This document shows, one piece after another, positions 17,207 through 24,035 of a stretch of 25,599 nucleotides of DNA. This DNA comes from CAYOXD01 sp964407825. GTDB lineage: Bacteria > Desulfobacterota > Desulfobacteria > Desulfobacterales > JAFDDL01. The translations under genes were made by a program, and so were the position numbers. The notes beneath the pieces are model-generated. The model was not told the origin of the DNA and did no database searches. It saw only the letters and a program-made list of their open reading frames with translations. The stretch covers positions 1-25,599 of the forward strand of contig CAYOXD010000034.1 of the NCBI GenBank assembly GCA_964407825.1. Reading direction: 5' to 3'. Within the stretch, counting starts at the first letter, position 1, and every line of letters starts with the position of its first letter.

Positions 17207-17212
17207 CCTGGC

Positions 17213-18727
17213 TCAGTTGACCACCAGCGGCCGATCCAACATCTTCTCATAGAGCTCGATATAGCGCGAGGCCGTGGCCGTGTGGGTAAAGTTCAAGGCA
17301 CTCTCCCGCATGATCCGCGCCAGCTGGGCGGATCGGACATCCGGCGGCAGGCTGAAAAAGGCCATGGCCTGACCGATGGCCCACCAGAGCCCCTGGGAAT
17401 CATAGATATTGAAGAGAAAGCCGTTTCCCCTGTTTTCCGGGACATCCAGATCCCTGATGCTATCGTGGATCCCGCCGGTGTCATGGGCGACGGGCAGCGA
17501 TCCATAGAGGGGGGCGATCATCTGCGGTAATCCGCAGGGTTCGAACAGGGACGGCATCAGGATGAAATCCGAAGCGGCATAGGCCAGGTGCTCCAGCTGT
17601 TCCGCGAAGTCACAGATGGCCACCCGCCGCTCAAATCCGTGATAGCCGACGATATCCCTGAAAACATCCTGGTATTGTCCATCGGCCACGAACACCACCT
17701 GAAGATTTTGATCCCAGTAGGTCGATATAAGGTCATAGAAAATTTCCGCCAGCAACTGGCAGCCCTTCTGGGTCGGATCCAGCCTTGAAGGCCAGAAGAA
17801 AAGCGGCGCCGCGCCGTCGACGGGCAGCCCCAGGGCACTCTGGAGCGCCAGCTTGTTGTCGCGCTTCCCCGCCACCAGGTCCTCCGGGCCGTAGGTTGCC
17901 GCCAGGTACTCATCCTCCCGGGGATTGTAAGCCGGATCGGGGGCGTTAAGGATACCGGTGGCACACGCGCTCTGCCATTTATTGGCCATTTCCCGCTGCA
18001 GCATGCCGGAGACGAACGGGTGGCGGCCTTCCACCATCTCCCTCATAAAGGTCGGTGAGACCACATTGGCGAAATGGGCGGCAAACAGCCCGCTGAGCAA
18101 AAAATCCACGGAGTTGCTGTTTCGGGACTCTTCGTAGGAGAGGGGCACCCGTTCGAAGAAAAGATACTGCCAGAAATCCCCCGCGTCGATCCCTCTGTCT
18201 TCCACCTGGGCCAGGGTCATCTTGAAGGTGTGAATGTTGTGGATCGTGAACAGGCACGGAATTTCCATGCGCCTGGCCAGGGCTGGGATCAGGCCGGTCA
18301 TCCAGTCGTTGCAGTGAATGAGATCGGGCTCCACCAGGGGGATTATGTTATTGATCACTTCCCGTTGGAAGGCCAAAGACAGTTTGGCATTTTCGATATC
18401 GCCGCCGCCGTAAACCCGGTTGAGGTAGTAAAAGGCGCGGTCCTGGGCCAGATGAACCCGGTCACCGGGCACCACCCTGCGGATCTGACGGCGTTCCCGG
18501 TCCAGAAACGGAGCCAGTTTGTCCTTGAAAAGGGTCCGATAGTCCGGCAATGCGATGTGGACATCCGCCCCCTGATCGAAGAGGGCCTTGATCAAGGCGG
18601 CGGACACATCGGCCAGACCGCCGGCCTTGGCGGTAAGGCAGTTGGCCAGATTCCCCATGCGATCCGGAAGATAGGTCACTTCCGGGGTGACGATCAGCAC
18701 CCGGGGGTTTTTTACACCACTGTCCAA
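17213..18727 (-). CDS. glgA: glycogen/starch synthase (GT5)
   Basis: This 504-residue protein is a GT5 glycosyltransferase with a GT-B fold. The ADP-glucose-binding KxGGL signature is Lys34-Ala-Gly-Gly-Leu, near the N-terminus. Other visible motifs are HCNDW (138-142), FTIHNIH (160-166), PSRLDPTQKG (313-322, with the Arg and Lys expected to contact nucleotide phosphates), EPCGLPQ (396-402, with the catalytic-site Glu) and HDTGG (415-419). It should extend alpha-1,4-glucan from ADP-glucose, although UDP-glucose use cannot be excluded. The start codon is TTG, with AAGGTG five bases upstream. It lies 105 bp after the glycogen-binding protein gene, so both probably share one promoter. The N-terminus has an insertion (about 18-33) before the KxGGL motif, longer than in E. 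coli GlgA. Confidence 0.93.
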   Translation of the reverse strand: MDSGVKNPRVLIVTPEVTYLPDRMGNLANCLTAKAGGLADVSAALIKALFDQGADVHIALPDYRTLFKDKLAPFLDRERRQIRRVVPGDRVHLAQDRAFYYLNRVYGGGDIENAKLSLAFQREVINNIIPLVEPDLIHCNDWMTGLIPALARRMEIPCLFTIHNIHTFKMTLAQVEDRGIDAGDFWQYLFFERVPLSYEESRNSNSVDFLLSGLFAAHFANVVSPTFMREMVEGRHPFVSGMLQREMANKWQSACATGILNAPDPAYNPREDEYLAATYGPEDLVAGKRDNKLALQSALGLPVDGAAPLFFWPSRLDPTQKGCQLLAEIFYDLISTYWDQNLQVVFVADGQYQDVFRDIVGYHGFERRVAICDFAEQLEHLAYAASDFILMPSLFEPCGLPQMIAPLYGSLPVAHDTGGIHDSIRDLDVPENRGNGFLFNIYDSQGLWWAIGQAMAFFSLPPDVRSAQLARIMRESALNFTHTATASRYIELYEKMLDRPLVVN

Positions 18728-18769
18728 GGTTCACCTTATCCCGTTCATGGCACATGGTTTGCCCGCTTA

Positions 18770-18800
18770 GTAACGAGTCCGGTCCATTTCGGTTCGTTAC
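18770..18800. repeat. inverted repeat in the gap upstream of glgA
   Basis: GTAACGA (18770-18776) and TCGTTAC (18794-18800) form a perfect 7-bp stem around a 17-base loop that can itself pair three more bases. It lies between the glycogen-binding protein gene and glgA. No T tract follows in the direction of transcription, so it is not a terminator. It could be an RNA stem in the glgA leader or an operator. Confidence 0.5.
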
Positions 18801-18832
18801 AGATTTTTCAAGCTCGGGGAAAAACACCCCCC

Positions 18833-19135
18833 TCAGCTTCCAGAATTGGTCGAAACCACAATGAAATTGTTATAAGATCCAAAGTCGTTGGGGCATAGGT
18901 TGCCGTTATGGTCATTGCGCCATTCGCCATCCACGAGGAAGCGATACTCGTACCGGTCCGGAAAAAGCATCACCGTCTTTTTCCACGCGCCCTTTCCATC
19001 GTTCTTCATGGGATGGGTTTTGGGATTCCAGTTGTTGAAATCCCCCATGAGAATCACATCTTTTGCATTCATGGATTCAAACGAAAAGGTCACCCTTCTG
19101 CGTCTCCCCGTCATACTTGATTTACCCTTTGCCAT
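18833..19135 (-). CDS. stand-alone glycogen-binding domain protein (CBM48/AMPK1-like)
   Basis: The chosen ATG gives 100 residues and has a strong AAGGAGG ribosome-binding site four to five bases upstream. An upstream ATG (19222) in the same frame would add 29 residues but lies before the predicted transcript start. After a basic tail (RRRR at 11-14) the whole protein is one CBM48/AMPK-beta-like beta-sandwich. It shows the GDFNNW signature (31-36), Trp51, RYEYRFLVDGEW (61-72) and an Asn/Asp-rich end. These are the family's usual glycan-stacking positions. No catalytic domain is attached. It precedes glgA on the same strand, so it probably binds glycogen and guides or regulates the synthase; that role is inferred. 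Confidence 0.88.
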   Translation of the reverse strand: MAKGKSSMTGRRRRVTFSFESMNAKDVILMGDFNNWNPKTHPMKNDGKGAWKKTVMLFPDRYEYRFLVDGEWRNDHNGNLCPNDFGSYNNFIVVSTNSGS

Positions 19136-19200
19136 GACGCCTCCTTTTTCCTTCGGGTTCCCAGCATGGTTGTTGCGGAAAAAAGAAAAAAAGTTAATTG

Positions 19201-19229
19201 AATATAGAAACCCCTCGCTCATTTGTCAA
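19201..19229 (-). promoter_or_regulatory. near-consensus sigma70 promoter for the glycogen genes
   Basis: On the minus strand a perfect -35 box TTGACA (19229-19224), a 17-base spacer and TATATT (19206-19201, five of six consensus bases) are present. Transcription would start near 19194, leaving a leader of about 60 bases to the glycogen-binding protein ATG. This is the strongest promoter-like site seen in the window. Confidence 0.7.
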
Positions 19230-19368
19230 AAGAAATGCGGGGTCCCCACGCCCTGCCGCTCCCGTTCTTTTATCCATCCGATCTTTTAATTCAGAAACTT
19301 TTTTGATAATAGAGCGTTAATGGATCTGAAAAAGAAGAATCGAACAGGCTCTCAGGGGATTCTATCCG

Positions 19369-20250
19369 ATGGAACCATCCCGGCAGCTATTGCGGGTCCG
19401 CAATTATATCAGTAAAATGCCACCTCTGTCTCCCACAGTGTCGAAGGTGCTGGCATTGTGCAACAAGCGGGATGCCTCTCCCGTGGAACTGAACCGGGTG
19501 ATCAGCGTCGATCCGGTGCTGACGGGTAATGTCCTGCGGCTCATCAACTCGGCTTACTATGGAATGCCCCAAAAAGTCACCAGCCTCGTTCGCGCCATCA
19601 CCATGCTGGGGATCAATACCGTCCGCAATCTTCTGCTGAGCACGGCGGTCCTCGGCACCCTGGGCCACCGCAACCACTTCGATGCCCTCGATTCAACCCA
19701 ATTCTGGGAGCATTCCCTTGCCGCAGGCGTCACGGCCCGGCTCATCGCGCTGAAGCACCGGATCCCCTCGAACCTGGCCGAAGAGTTCTTTATCGCGGGG
19801 CTTTTGCACGATATCGGCAAGGTCCCCTTGAACAACCGGCTGTCCAAGGAATTCAAGACGGCCATGGAGGTTGCCGATGAAAGGCAAGAGGCGCTGTTTC
19901 TCACGGAAAAGGAAACCTTCGGCTTCGATCACGCCGAAATCGGCACCCTAATCGCGAAGAAATGGAACCTCGGCGAGGAAATATCCGACACCATCGGATA
20001 CCACCATGTGCCCGACGAATACGACGGCGCGCACAAGACCCTCGTATTCGTTGTCATGCTTGCGGATTATTTTGTCAATACCCTTAAAATCGGTTACTCG
20101 GGCAACCTGCATCGAACGGAAATATCATCCAATATTATGGTTTATTTAAAAGAACACCTGGGGATCACCCTCAACAACCTGGAATCGATCATCAAGGTGC
20201 TGTCCTCAGAGATCGAAAAATCCAGAATTTTCCTCACCTTGACCAATTGA
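19369..20250 (+). CDS. HDOD-domain signalling protein
   Basis: This 293-residue cytoplasmic protein consists of an HDOD domain (about 15-210) with a C-terminal helical extension. Typical elements are KMPPLSPTVSKVLAL (16-30), the ISVDPVLTGNVLRLINSAYYG segment (about 45-65) and the hydrophobic FFIAGLLHDIGK. The latter keeps a His147-Asp148 pair, and GYHHVPDEY follows later. Family knowledge: HDOD proteins are HD-related output modules found in signalling, motility and stress contexts, mostly without proven enzymatic activity. It is followed after 10 bp by an MBL-fold hydrolase gene, with which it probably forms an operon. A GATAAT -10-like box lies at 19305-19310, but no good -35 box goes with it. 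Confidence 0.9.
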   Translation: MEPSRQLLRVRNYISKMPPLSPTVSKVLALCNKRDASPVELNRVISVDPVLTGNVLRLINSAYYGMPQKVTSLVRAITMLGINTVRNLLLSTAVLGTLGHRNHFDALDSTQFWEHSLAAGVTARLIALKHRIPSNLAEEFFIAGLLHDIGKVPLNNRLSKEFKTAMEVADERQEALFLTEKETFGFDHAEIGTLIAKKWNLGEEISDTIGYHHVPDEYDGAHKTLVFVVMLADYFVNTLKIGYSGNLHRTEISSNIMVYLKEHLGITLNNLESIIKVLSSEIEKSRIFLTLTN

Positions 20251-20260
20251 GGAGATGGCC

Positions 20261-21181
20261 ATGGAAATCAAATTTTGGGGAGTTCGTGGCTCCATCGCCT
20301 GCCCGGGCCCCGATACGGTGCACTATGGCGGCAACACCGCCTGCATTGAACTCAACATAGGCGACCCGGACAGACTCATCATCATCGATGCGGGCTCCGG
20401 CATCCGCGTCCTGGGCCATGACCTGAAAGAGCGCGGCCTCCTGCGCCACCCCCTGGTTGCGGACATCTTCCTCAGCCACACCCACTGGGATCACATCATG
20501 GGCTTTCCCTTCTTCGATCCCATCTATCTGCCCGATACCCGGCTCAACATTTACGGTCCGGTGACCTATGAAGAGGAATCCCTCGACAAGATCATCGGCG
20601 ACCAGCTCAGCTACCGGTATTTCCCCGTACTGCACAGCGAACTGGCCTCCAAGCTTGACTACCACCAGATCGGGGAGGGAGAACTGGACCTGGGTGACGG
20701 TATCCGTCTCAAGACCAAATACCTCAACCATACCCTTCAGTGTCTCGGATACCGGTTCGAGTACCAGGGGAAATCGGTCTGCACCGCCTTTGACACGGAG
20801 CCATATCGGAATCTCTTTGCCATGCCGCCGGAATCCCCGGACTATGATCCTGTCACCGCCGAACAGGGGGAACAGGCCGCCAGTGAAGAAAACCAGCGGC
20901 AGGTGGATTTTTTCAGAAACGCGGATGTATTGATTCACGACGCACAGTATACCCGTGAGGAGTACGACCCCTCGAAGCTGGGATGGGGCCACTCCCACTT
21001 CGACTATGCCGTCGATGCCGCGGTCAAGGCCCAGGTAAAACAGCTCTACCTCTTTCATCACGATCCCCTTCGGACCGATGCCAGCCTCTCCGCCCTGGAA
21101 AAGCGGTATCAGGAGCAATACGCAGGGGACAGCTACCCGCAGATTGCCGTCGCCCGGGAGGGGGTGCGGATCCGGCTATAA
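20261..21181 (+). CDS. MBL-fold metallo-hydrolase (PhnP/cyclic phosphodiesterase-like)
   Basis: The second of two close in-frame ATGs (20261) is chosen. AGGAG lies six bases before it but would touch the first ATG, and the family starts with this FWGVRGS motif. The 306-residue protein has FWGVRGS (5-11), YGGNTACIE (22-30), DAGSG (43-47) and the zinc motif HTHWDH (His73, His75, Asp77, His78). A later His in NHTLQCLGYRFE, Asp in TAFDTE and a C-terminal HSHFDY complete the metal site. The layout fits the PhnP-like branch, which includes phosphodiesterases of cyclic phosphates. The substrate cannot be told. It sits 10 bp after an HDOD gene and converges on selD, with only 9 bp between the stops. 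Confidence 0.88.
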   Translation: MEIKFWGVRGSIACPGPDTVHYGGNTACIELNIGDPDRLIIIDAGSGIRVLGHDLKERGLLRHPLVADIFLSHTHWDHIMGFPFFDPIYLPDTRLNIYGPVTYEEESLDKIIGDQLSYRYFPVLHSELASKLDYHQIGEGELDLGDGIRLKTKYLNHTLQCLGYRFEYQGKSVCTAFDTEPYRNLFAMPPESPDYDPVTAEQGEQAASEENQRQVDFFRNADVLIHDAQYTREEYDPSKLGWGHSHFDYAVDAAVKAQVKQLYLFHHDPLRTDASLSALEKRYQEQYAGDSYPQIAVAREGVRIRL

Positions 21182-21190
21182 ATGAAGGGA

Positions 21191-22252
21191 TCAGCAGAAG
21201 ACCAGAAGATCCGTGCCTGAGAGCGGCCTTACCCGGCCGATAATCCGGGCGCTCTCCAGGCCCGCGTCGTGAAGGGTCGTGAGAAGTCTTGGCCCCTGCC
21301 GCTCGTCAAGGGCCGCCAGCAGTCCCCCGCTGGTCTGAGGATCATAGACGATCTGCCGGTGCCACTCCGGAAATTCCACATCGAAGCGCACCGCGCGCCC
21401 CAGCATTTCCCGGTTGCCAGCATTGGCGCCCGTCCCCACGCCTCTGCGATACATGGCCAGCGCCTCATCCAGAACGGGCACCCGTGCCAGGTGGATCTCC
21501 ATGCTGCACCCTGAGGCGCGGGCCATCTCGAAGGCATGGCCGGCCAGGCCGAAACCCGTCACATCGGTGGCGGCATGGATATCGAAGTCAGCCATGACCC
21601 GAGCCGCGGTTTTATTCAGCATGGCGGCCGTATCCCAGCAGGCCCTCATGGCGGCTTCCGGAACCCACCCTTTGAGGTCGGCATTGAAGAGTACGCCGGT
21701 GCCGATGGGTTTCGTCAGGACGAGAAGATCTCCGGGCAGGGCGCCACGGTTGCTCCAGAACCGTTCGGGATGCACGAGTCCGTTCACGGATAGCCCGAAT
21801 TTGGGTTCCTCGTCCTCGATGGTGTGCCCCCCGGCCAGGACGGCACCGGCCTCCGTGATCTTGCTCAGGGCCCCGGCGACAATCCCCTGCAGCACCTCCG
21901 GGCCGAGCCGCTTCGAGGGAAAGGCCGCCAGGTTCAGGCAGGTGATGGGCCGCCCCCCCATGGCATAGATATCGCTGATGGCATTGGCGGCCGCGATCTG
22001 GCCGAACAGAAAGGGATCGTCCACCGGCGGCGTGATGAAGTCGGCGGTGGTCACCAGGGCCATCTCATCGGACAACCGATACACCCCCGCGTCGTCCTGG
22101 CGGTCAAATCCCACCAGGAGGTTCGGATCTTCGGTTTGCGGCAAAGCGGCAAGCAAGCGGTTGAGTCCGACCGGACTTATTTTGGCCGCTCACCCGCAGG
22201 TCTTCGACAAACTCCGCAATGTGGGCTTCTTCAAAAGGTCACCCAGGCTCAT
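21191..22252 (-). CDS. selD: selenide,water dikinase (selenophosphate synthase), selenoprotein with in-frame TGA
   Basis: The 353-residue enzyme makes selenophosphate from selenide and ATP, the selenium donor for Sec-tRNA and selenouridine synthesis. From the ATG at 22252 (GGGAGG 10 bases upstream) the frame reads 20 codons to TGA (22192-22190), then continues without a break. Read as Sec21 the site is Thr-Cys-Gly-Sec-Ala-Ala-Lys-Ile, matching the family active site where Cys or Sec precedes an essential Lys (here Lys24). Downstream are DDAGVYR, the TADF...DDPF segment, ISDIYAMGGRP and AGGHTIEDEEPKFG, all standard SelD ATP and metal motifs. A standard caller would start at TTG 22156 and lose the catalytic residue. 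A SECIS-like hairpin follows the TGA. The gene converges on the MBL hydrolase and diverges from pgi. Confidence 0.92.
22155..22192 (-). promoter_or_regulatory. bacterial SECIS-like hairpin directing Sec insertion in selD
   Basis: On the selD strand the TGA is followed by a two-part stem. The lower stem GAGCGG (beginning inside the TGA) pairs with CCGCTT (22160-22155; one G-U). The upper stem AGTCC (22177-22173) pairs with GGACT (22168-22164) around the apical loop GGTC. The apical loop begins 18 bases after the TGA. A G/U-containing apical loop about 16-37 bases from the UGA is the known bacterial SelB-binding arrangement. Confidence 0.75.
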
Positions 22253-22284
22253 TTTTGATTTGCCTCCCGAGGCGATAACACGCT

Positions 22285-22313
22285 AATATCTAATTTTTCG
22301 TGATTCAAGTGAA
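22285..22313 (-). promoter_or_regulatory. weak sigma70-like promoter for selD
   Basis: TTCACT (22313-22308), a 17-base spacer and GATATT (22290-22285) match four of six consensus bases each. Transcription would start near 22278, about 25 bases before the selD ATG. The -35 box lies inside the 13-bp tandem repeat, so a protein bound there could block it. Confidence 0.3.
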
Positions 22314-22328
22314 CTATTCAAGTGAACT
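22303..22328. repeat. 13-bp perfect tandem repeat (two copies) between selD and pgi
   Basis: ATTCAAGTGAACT occurs twice in direct succession (22303-22315, 22316-22328). Each copy contains the imperfect palindrome TTCA-AG-TGAA. The 11-base core TTCAAGTGAAC appears a third time at 13859-13869. The position between two divergent genes suggests an operator, although a simple duplication is also possible. Confidence 0.8.
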
Positions 22329-22330
22329 AT

Positions 22331-22351
22331 CAGGTGCGCAAAAGGCACCTG
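22331..22351 (+). promoter_or_regulatory. hairpin in the pgi leader
   Basis: CAGGTGC (22331-22337) and GCACCTG (22345-22351) form a perfect 7-bp stem around the 7-base loop GCAAAAG, followed by CTTTTC. It ends 22 bases before the pgi ATG and 9 bases before its GGAGG ribosome-binding site. No gene on this strand ends just upstream, so it is a leader element (attenuator or RNA stabiliser) rather than a terminator of a preceding gene. The T run is short. Confidence 0.5.
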
Positions 22352-22373
22352 CTTTTCAACGGAGGCAAGGCTC

Positions 22374-23993
22374 ATGAATGCGCCCCCCCCGGCATCGGGA
22401 TCCACGTGGCAGAAACTGGCTGCCTGTGCCGACATTATGGGCAAACCCGAAAATCATCTGCGGCATCTTCTGGCCTCGCCGGCCAGACTGGCGCGGTATT
22501 CCAGGGAAGCCCACGGCTTTTTCTACGATTTTTCACGCCAGCGGGTCAATGATGAAGTTTTTTCGCTGCTGCTGGAGTTGGCCGGGGAACGCCAACTCAC
22601 CCGGCAATTTGCGGACATGACAGGGGGGGTAAAGGTGAACACCACGGAAAATCGAGCCGCCCTTCACACGGCCGCCCGGAGCTTCTCCGCGGCCCCCCTG
22701 CCTGTGGACGGCCGGGATGTCATGGCCCAGATCCGGGAAATCCGCGAGGATATCCGGGCCTTTTCCGAAAAGGTGCACGCCGGCCGTCTTCTCGGCGCCA
22801 CCGGGAAGGTCTTTCGCCATGTGGTGGTGGTGGGCATCGGCGGTTCCTATCTCGGCACCGCTTTTGTCTCCGAGGCGCTCAGGGCCCATGCCGACCAAAA
22901 CATCACCCTGCACTACCTGGCCAATGTGGACGTCCACAATTTCGGCCGGATCGCCAGGGAAATCGATCCGGAAAGCACCCTCTGGATCATTATCTCCAAG
23001 AGTTATACCACCTCGGAGACCATGGCAAACGAGGCCCTGGCCCGGGCCTTCATGGCGGAAAAGGGCCTGTCCCCGAAGCACCACTTCGTTACCGTCACCG
23101 CCGAGGGCAGCCCCGGAGACCGTCCGGGCGGCGGCGATGTACTGGCGGCCTTTCACATGTTCGATTTCATCGGCGGCCGCTACAGCGTCACCTCGGCGGT
23201 GGGCGGCGTCCCCCTCAGCCTCTACCTTGGCTATGAGCGCTTCGAGGCATTTCTCCAGGGGGCCCAGCGCATGGACCGGCATGCCGCCGAGAGCCCCGCA
23301 TCGGAGAACATCCCCCTCATCGCCGCGCTTATCTCCATTTGGAACAACAATTTCCTGGGCTACCCGGCTCAGGGGATCATTCCCTACGCGGACCCCTTGA
23401 GCAAGTTGGCCCCCCACATCCAGCAGCTGAACATGGAGAGCAACGGCAAATCGGCGACCGCAGAGGGCACCCCCCTGGAAACCGCCACGGGCCCCATCGT
23501 CTTCGGCGAGCCCGGCACCAATGCCCAGCACTCCTTCTTTCAACTGGCCCACCAGGGCCGCCCGTTTCCCATCGATTTCATCGGTGTTCGAACCCCCCAA
23601 TACCCCCAATACCGGCAACTTTCCAAGGGCGTCACCAACCACCAGGAGCTCTGGGCCAACCTGATCTCCCAGCCCATGGCACTGGCCGTGGGGAAGGAAA
23701 GCCGGGATCCGGCCCGCGCCTTTCCGGGAAACCGCCCCTCCACCACCATCGTGCTGCCGGACCTGTCCCCGGAATCCGTTGGCATGCTCCTTTCCTTCTA
23801 CGAGGCGAAAACCGTCTTCGAGGCCTTCATCTGGGGCATCAACCCCTTCGACCAGTTCGGCGTGGAACTGGGAAAAACCCTCGCCTCGGGGATCCGCAAG
23901 GAGATGGCCCTGAAAAACAGGAATGCCGGCCACGGTTTCGATGCCCTGGACCCCATCAGCCGGTTCTATCTGGAGCGGCTCTTTACCGGCTGA
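22374..23993 (+). CDS. pgi: glucose-6-phosphate isomerase
   Basis: This 539-residue enzyme interconverts glucose-6-phosphate and fructose-6-phosphate. Visible family motifs are the sugar-phosphate-binding GIGGSYLGT (from about 154), SKSYTTSET, GGRYSVTSAVG, and the active-site NMESNGKS segment with the catalytic base Glu355. GEPGTNAQHSFFQL carries His386, and PFDQFGVELGK carries Lys501. The length is typical of bacterial enzymes (about 550 in E. coli). A GGAGG ribosome-binding site lies eight bases before the ATG. It diverges from selD and is followed after 42 bp by the adenylate-forming enzyme. The glycogen synthase genes about 3 kb away share the hexose-phosphate theme, but cotranscription is not possible. 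Confidence 0.96.
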   Translation: MNAPPPASGSTWQKLAACADIMGKPENHLRHLLASPARLARYSREAHGFFYDFSRQRVNDEVFSLLLELAGERQLTRQFADMTGGVKVNTTENRAALHTAARSFSAAPLPVDGRDVMAQIREIREDIRAFSEKVHAGRLLGATGKVFRHVVVVGIGGSYLGTAFVSEALRAHADQNITLHYLANVDVHNFGRIAREIDPESTLWIIISKSYTTSETMANEALARAFMAEKGLSPKHHFVTVTAEGSPGDRPGGGDVLAAFHMFDFIGGRYSVTSAVGGVPLSLYLGYERFEAFLQGAQRMDRHAAESPASENIPLIAALISIWNNNFLGYPAQGIIPYADPLSKLAPHIQQLNMESNGKSATAEGTPLETATGPIVFGEPGTNAQHSFFQLAHQGRPFPIDFIGVRTPQYPQYRQLSKGVTNHQELWANLISQPMALAVGKESRDPARAFPGNRPSTTIVLPDLSPESVGMLLSFYEAKTVFEAFIWGINPFDQFGVELGKTLASGIRKEMALKNRNAGHGFDALDPISRFYLERLFTG

Positions 23994-24035
23994 ACCTTTG
24001 AAAAATTGAATCCGCCAAACAGAAGAGGAGTTGCC

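Noticed and set aside
17207..17212. Bidirectional terminator between the DUF2062 gene and glgA
   Set aside because: Only 6 bp separate the stops, and no stem with a T tract is visible on either strand.
18810..18839. Imperfect hairpin (AAGCT...AGCTT with a GGGG/CCCC inner stem) at the end of the glycogen-binding gene considered as a terminator
   Set aside because: The stem has unequal bulges and no T tract follows on the minus strand. The downstream glgA is close enough to share the transcript.
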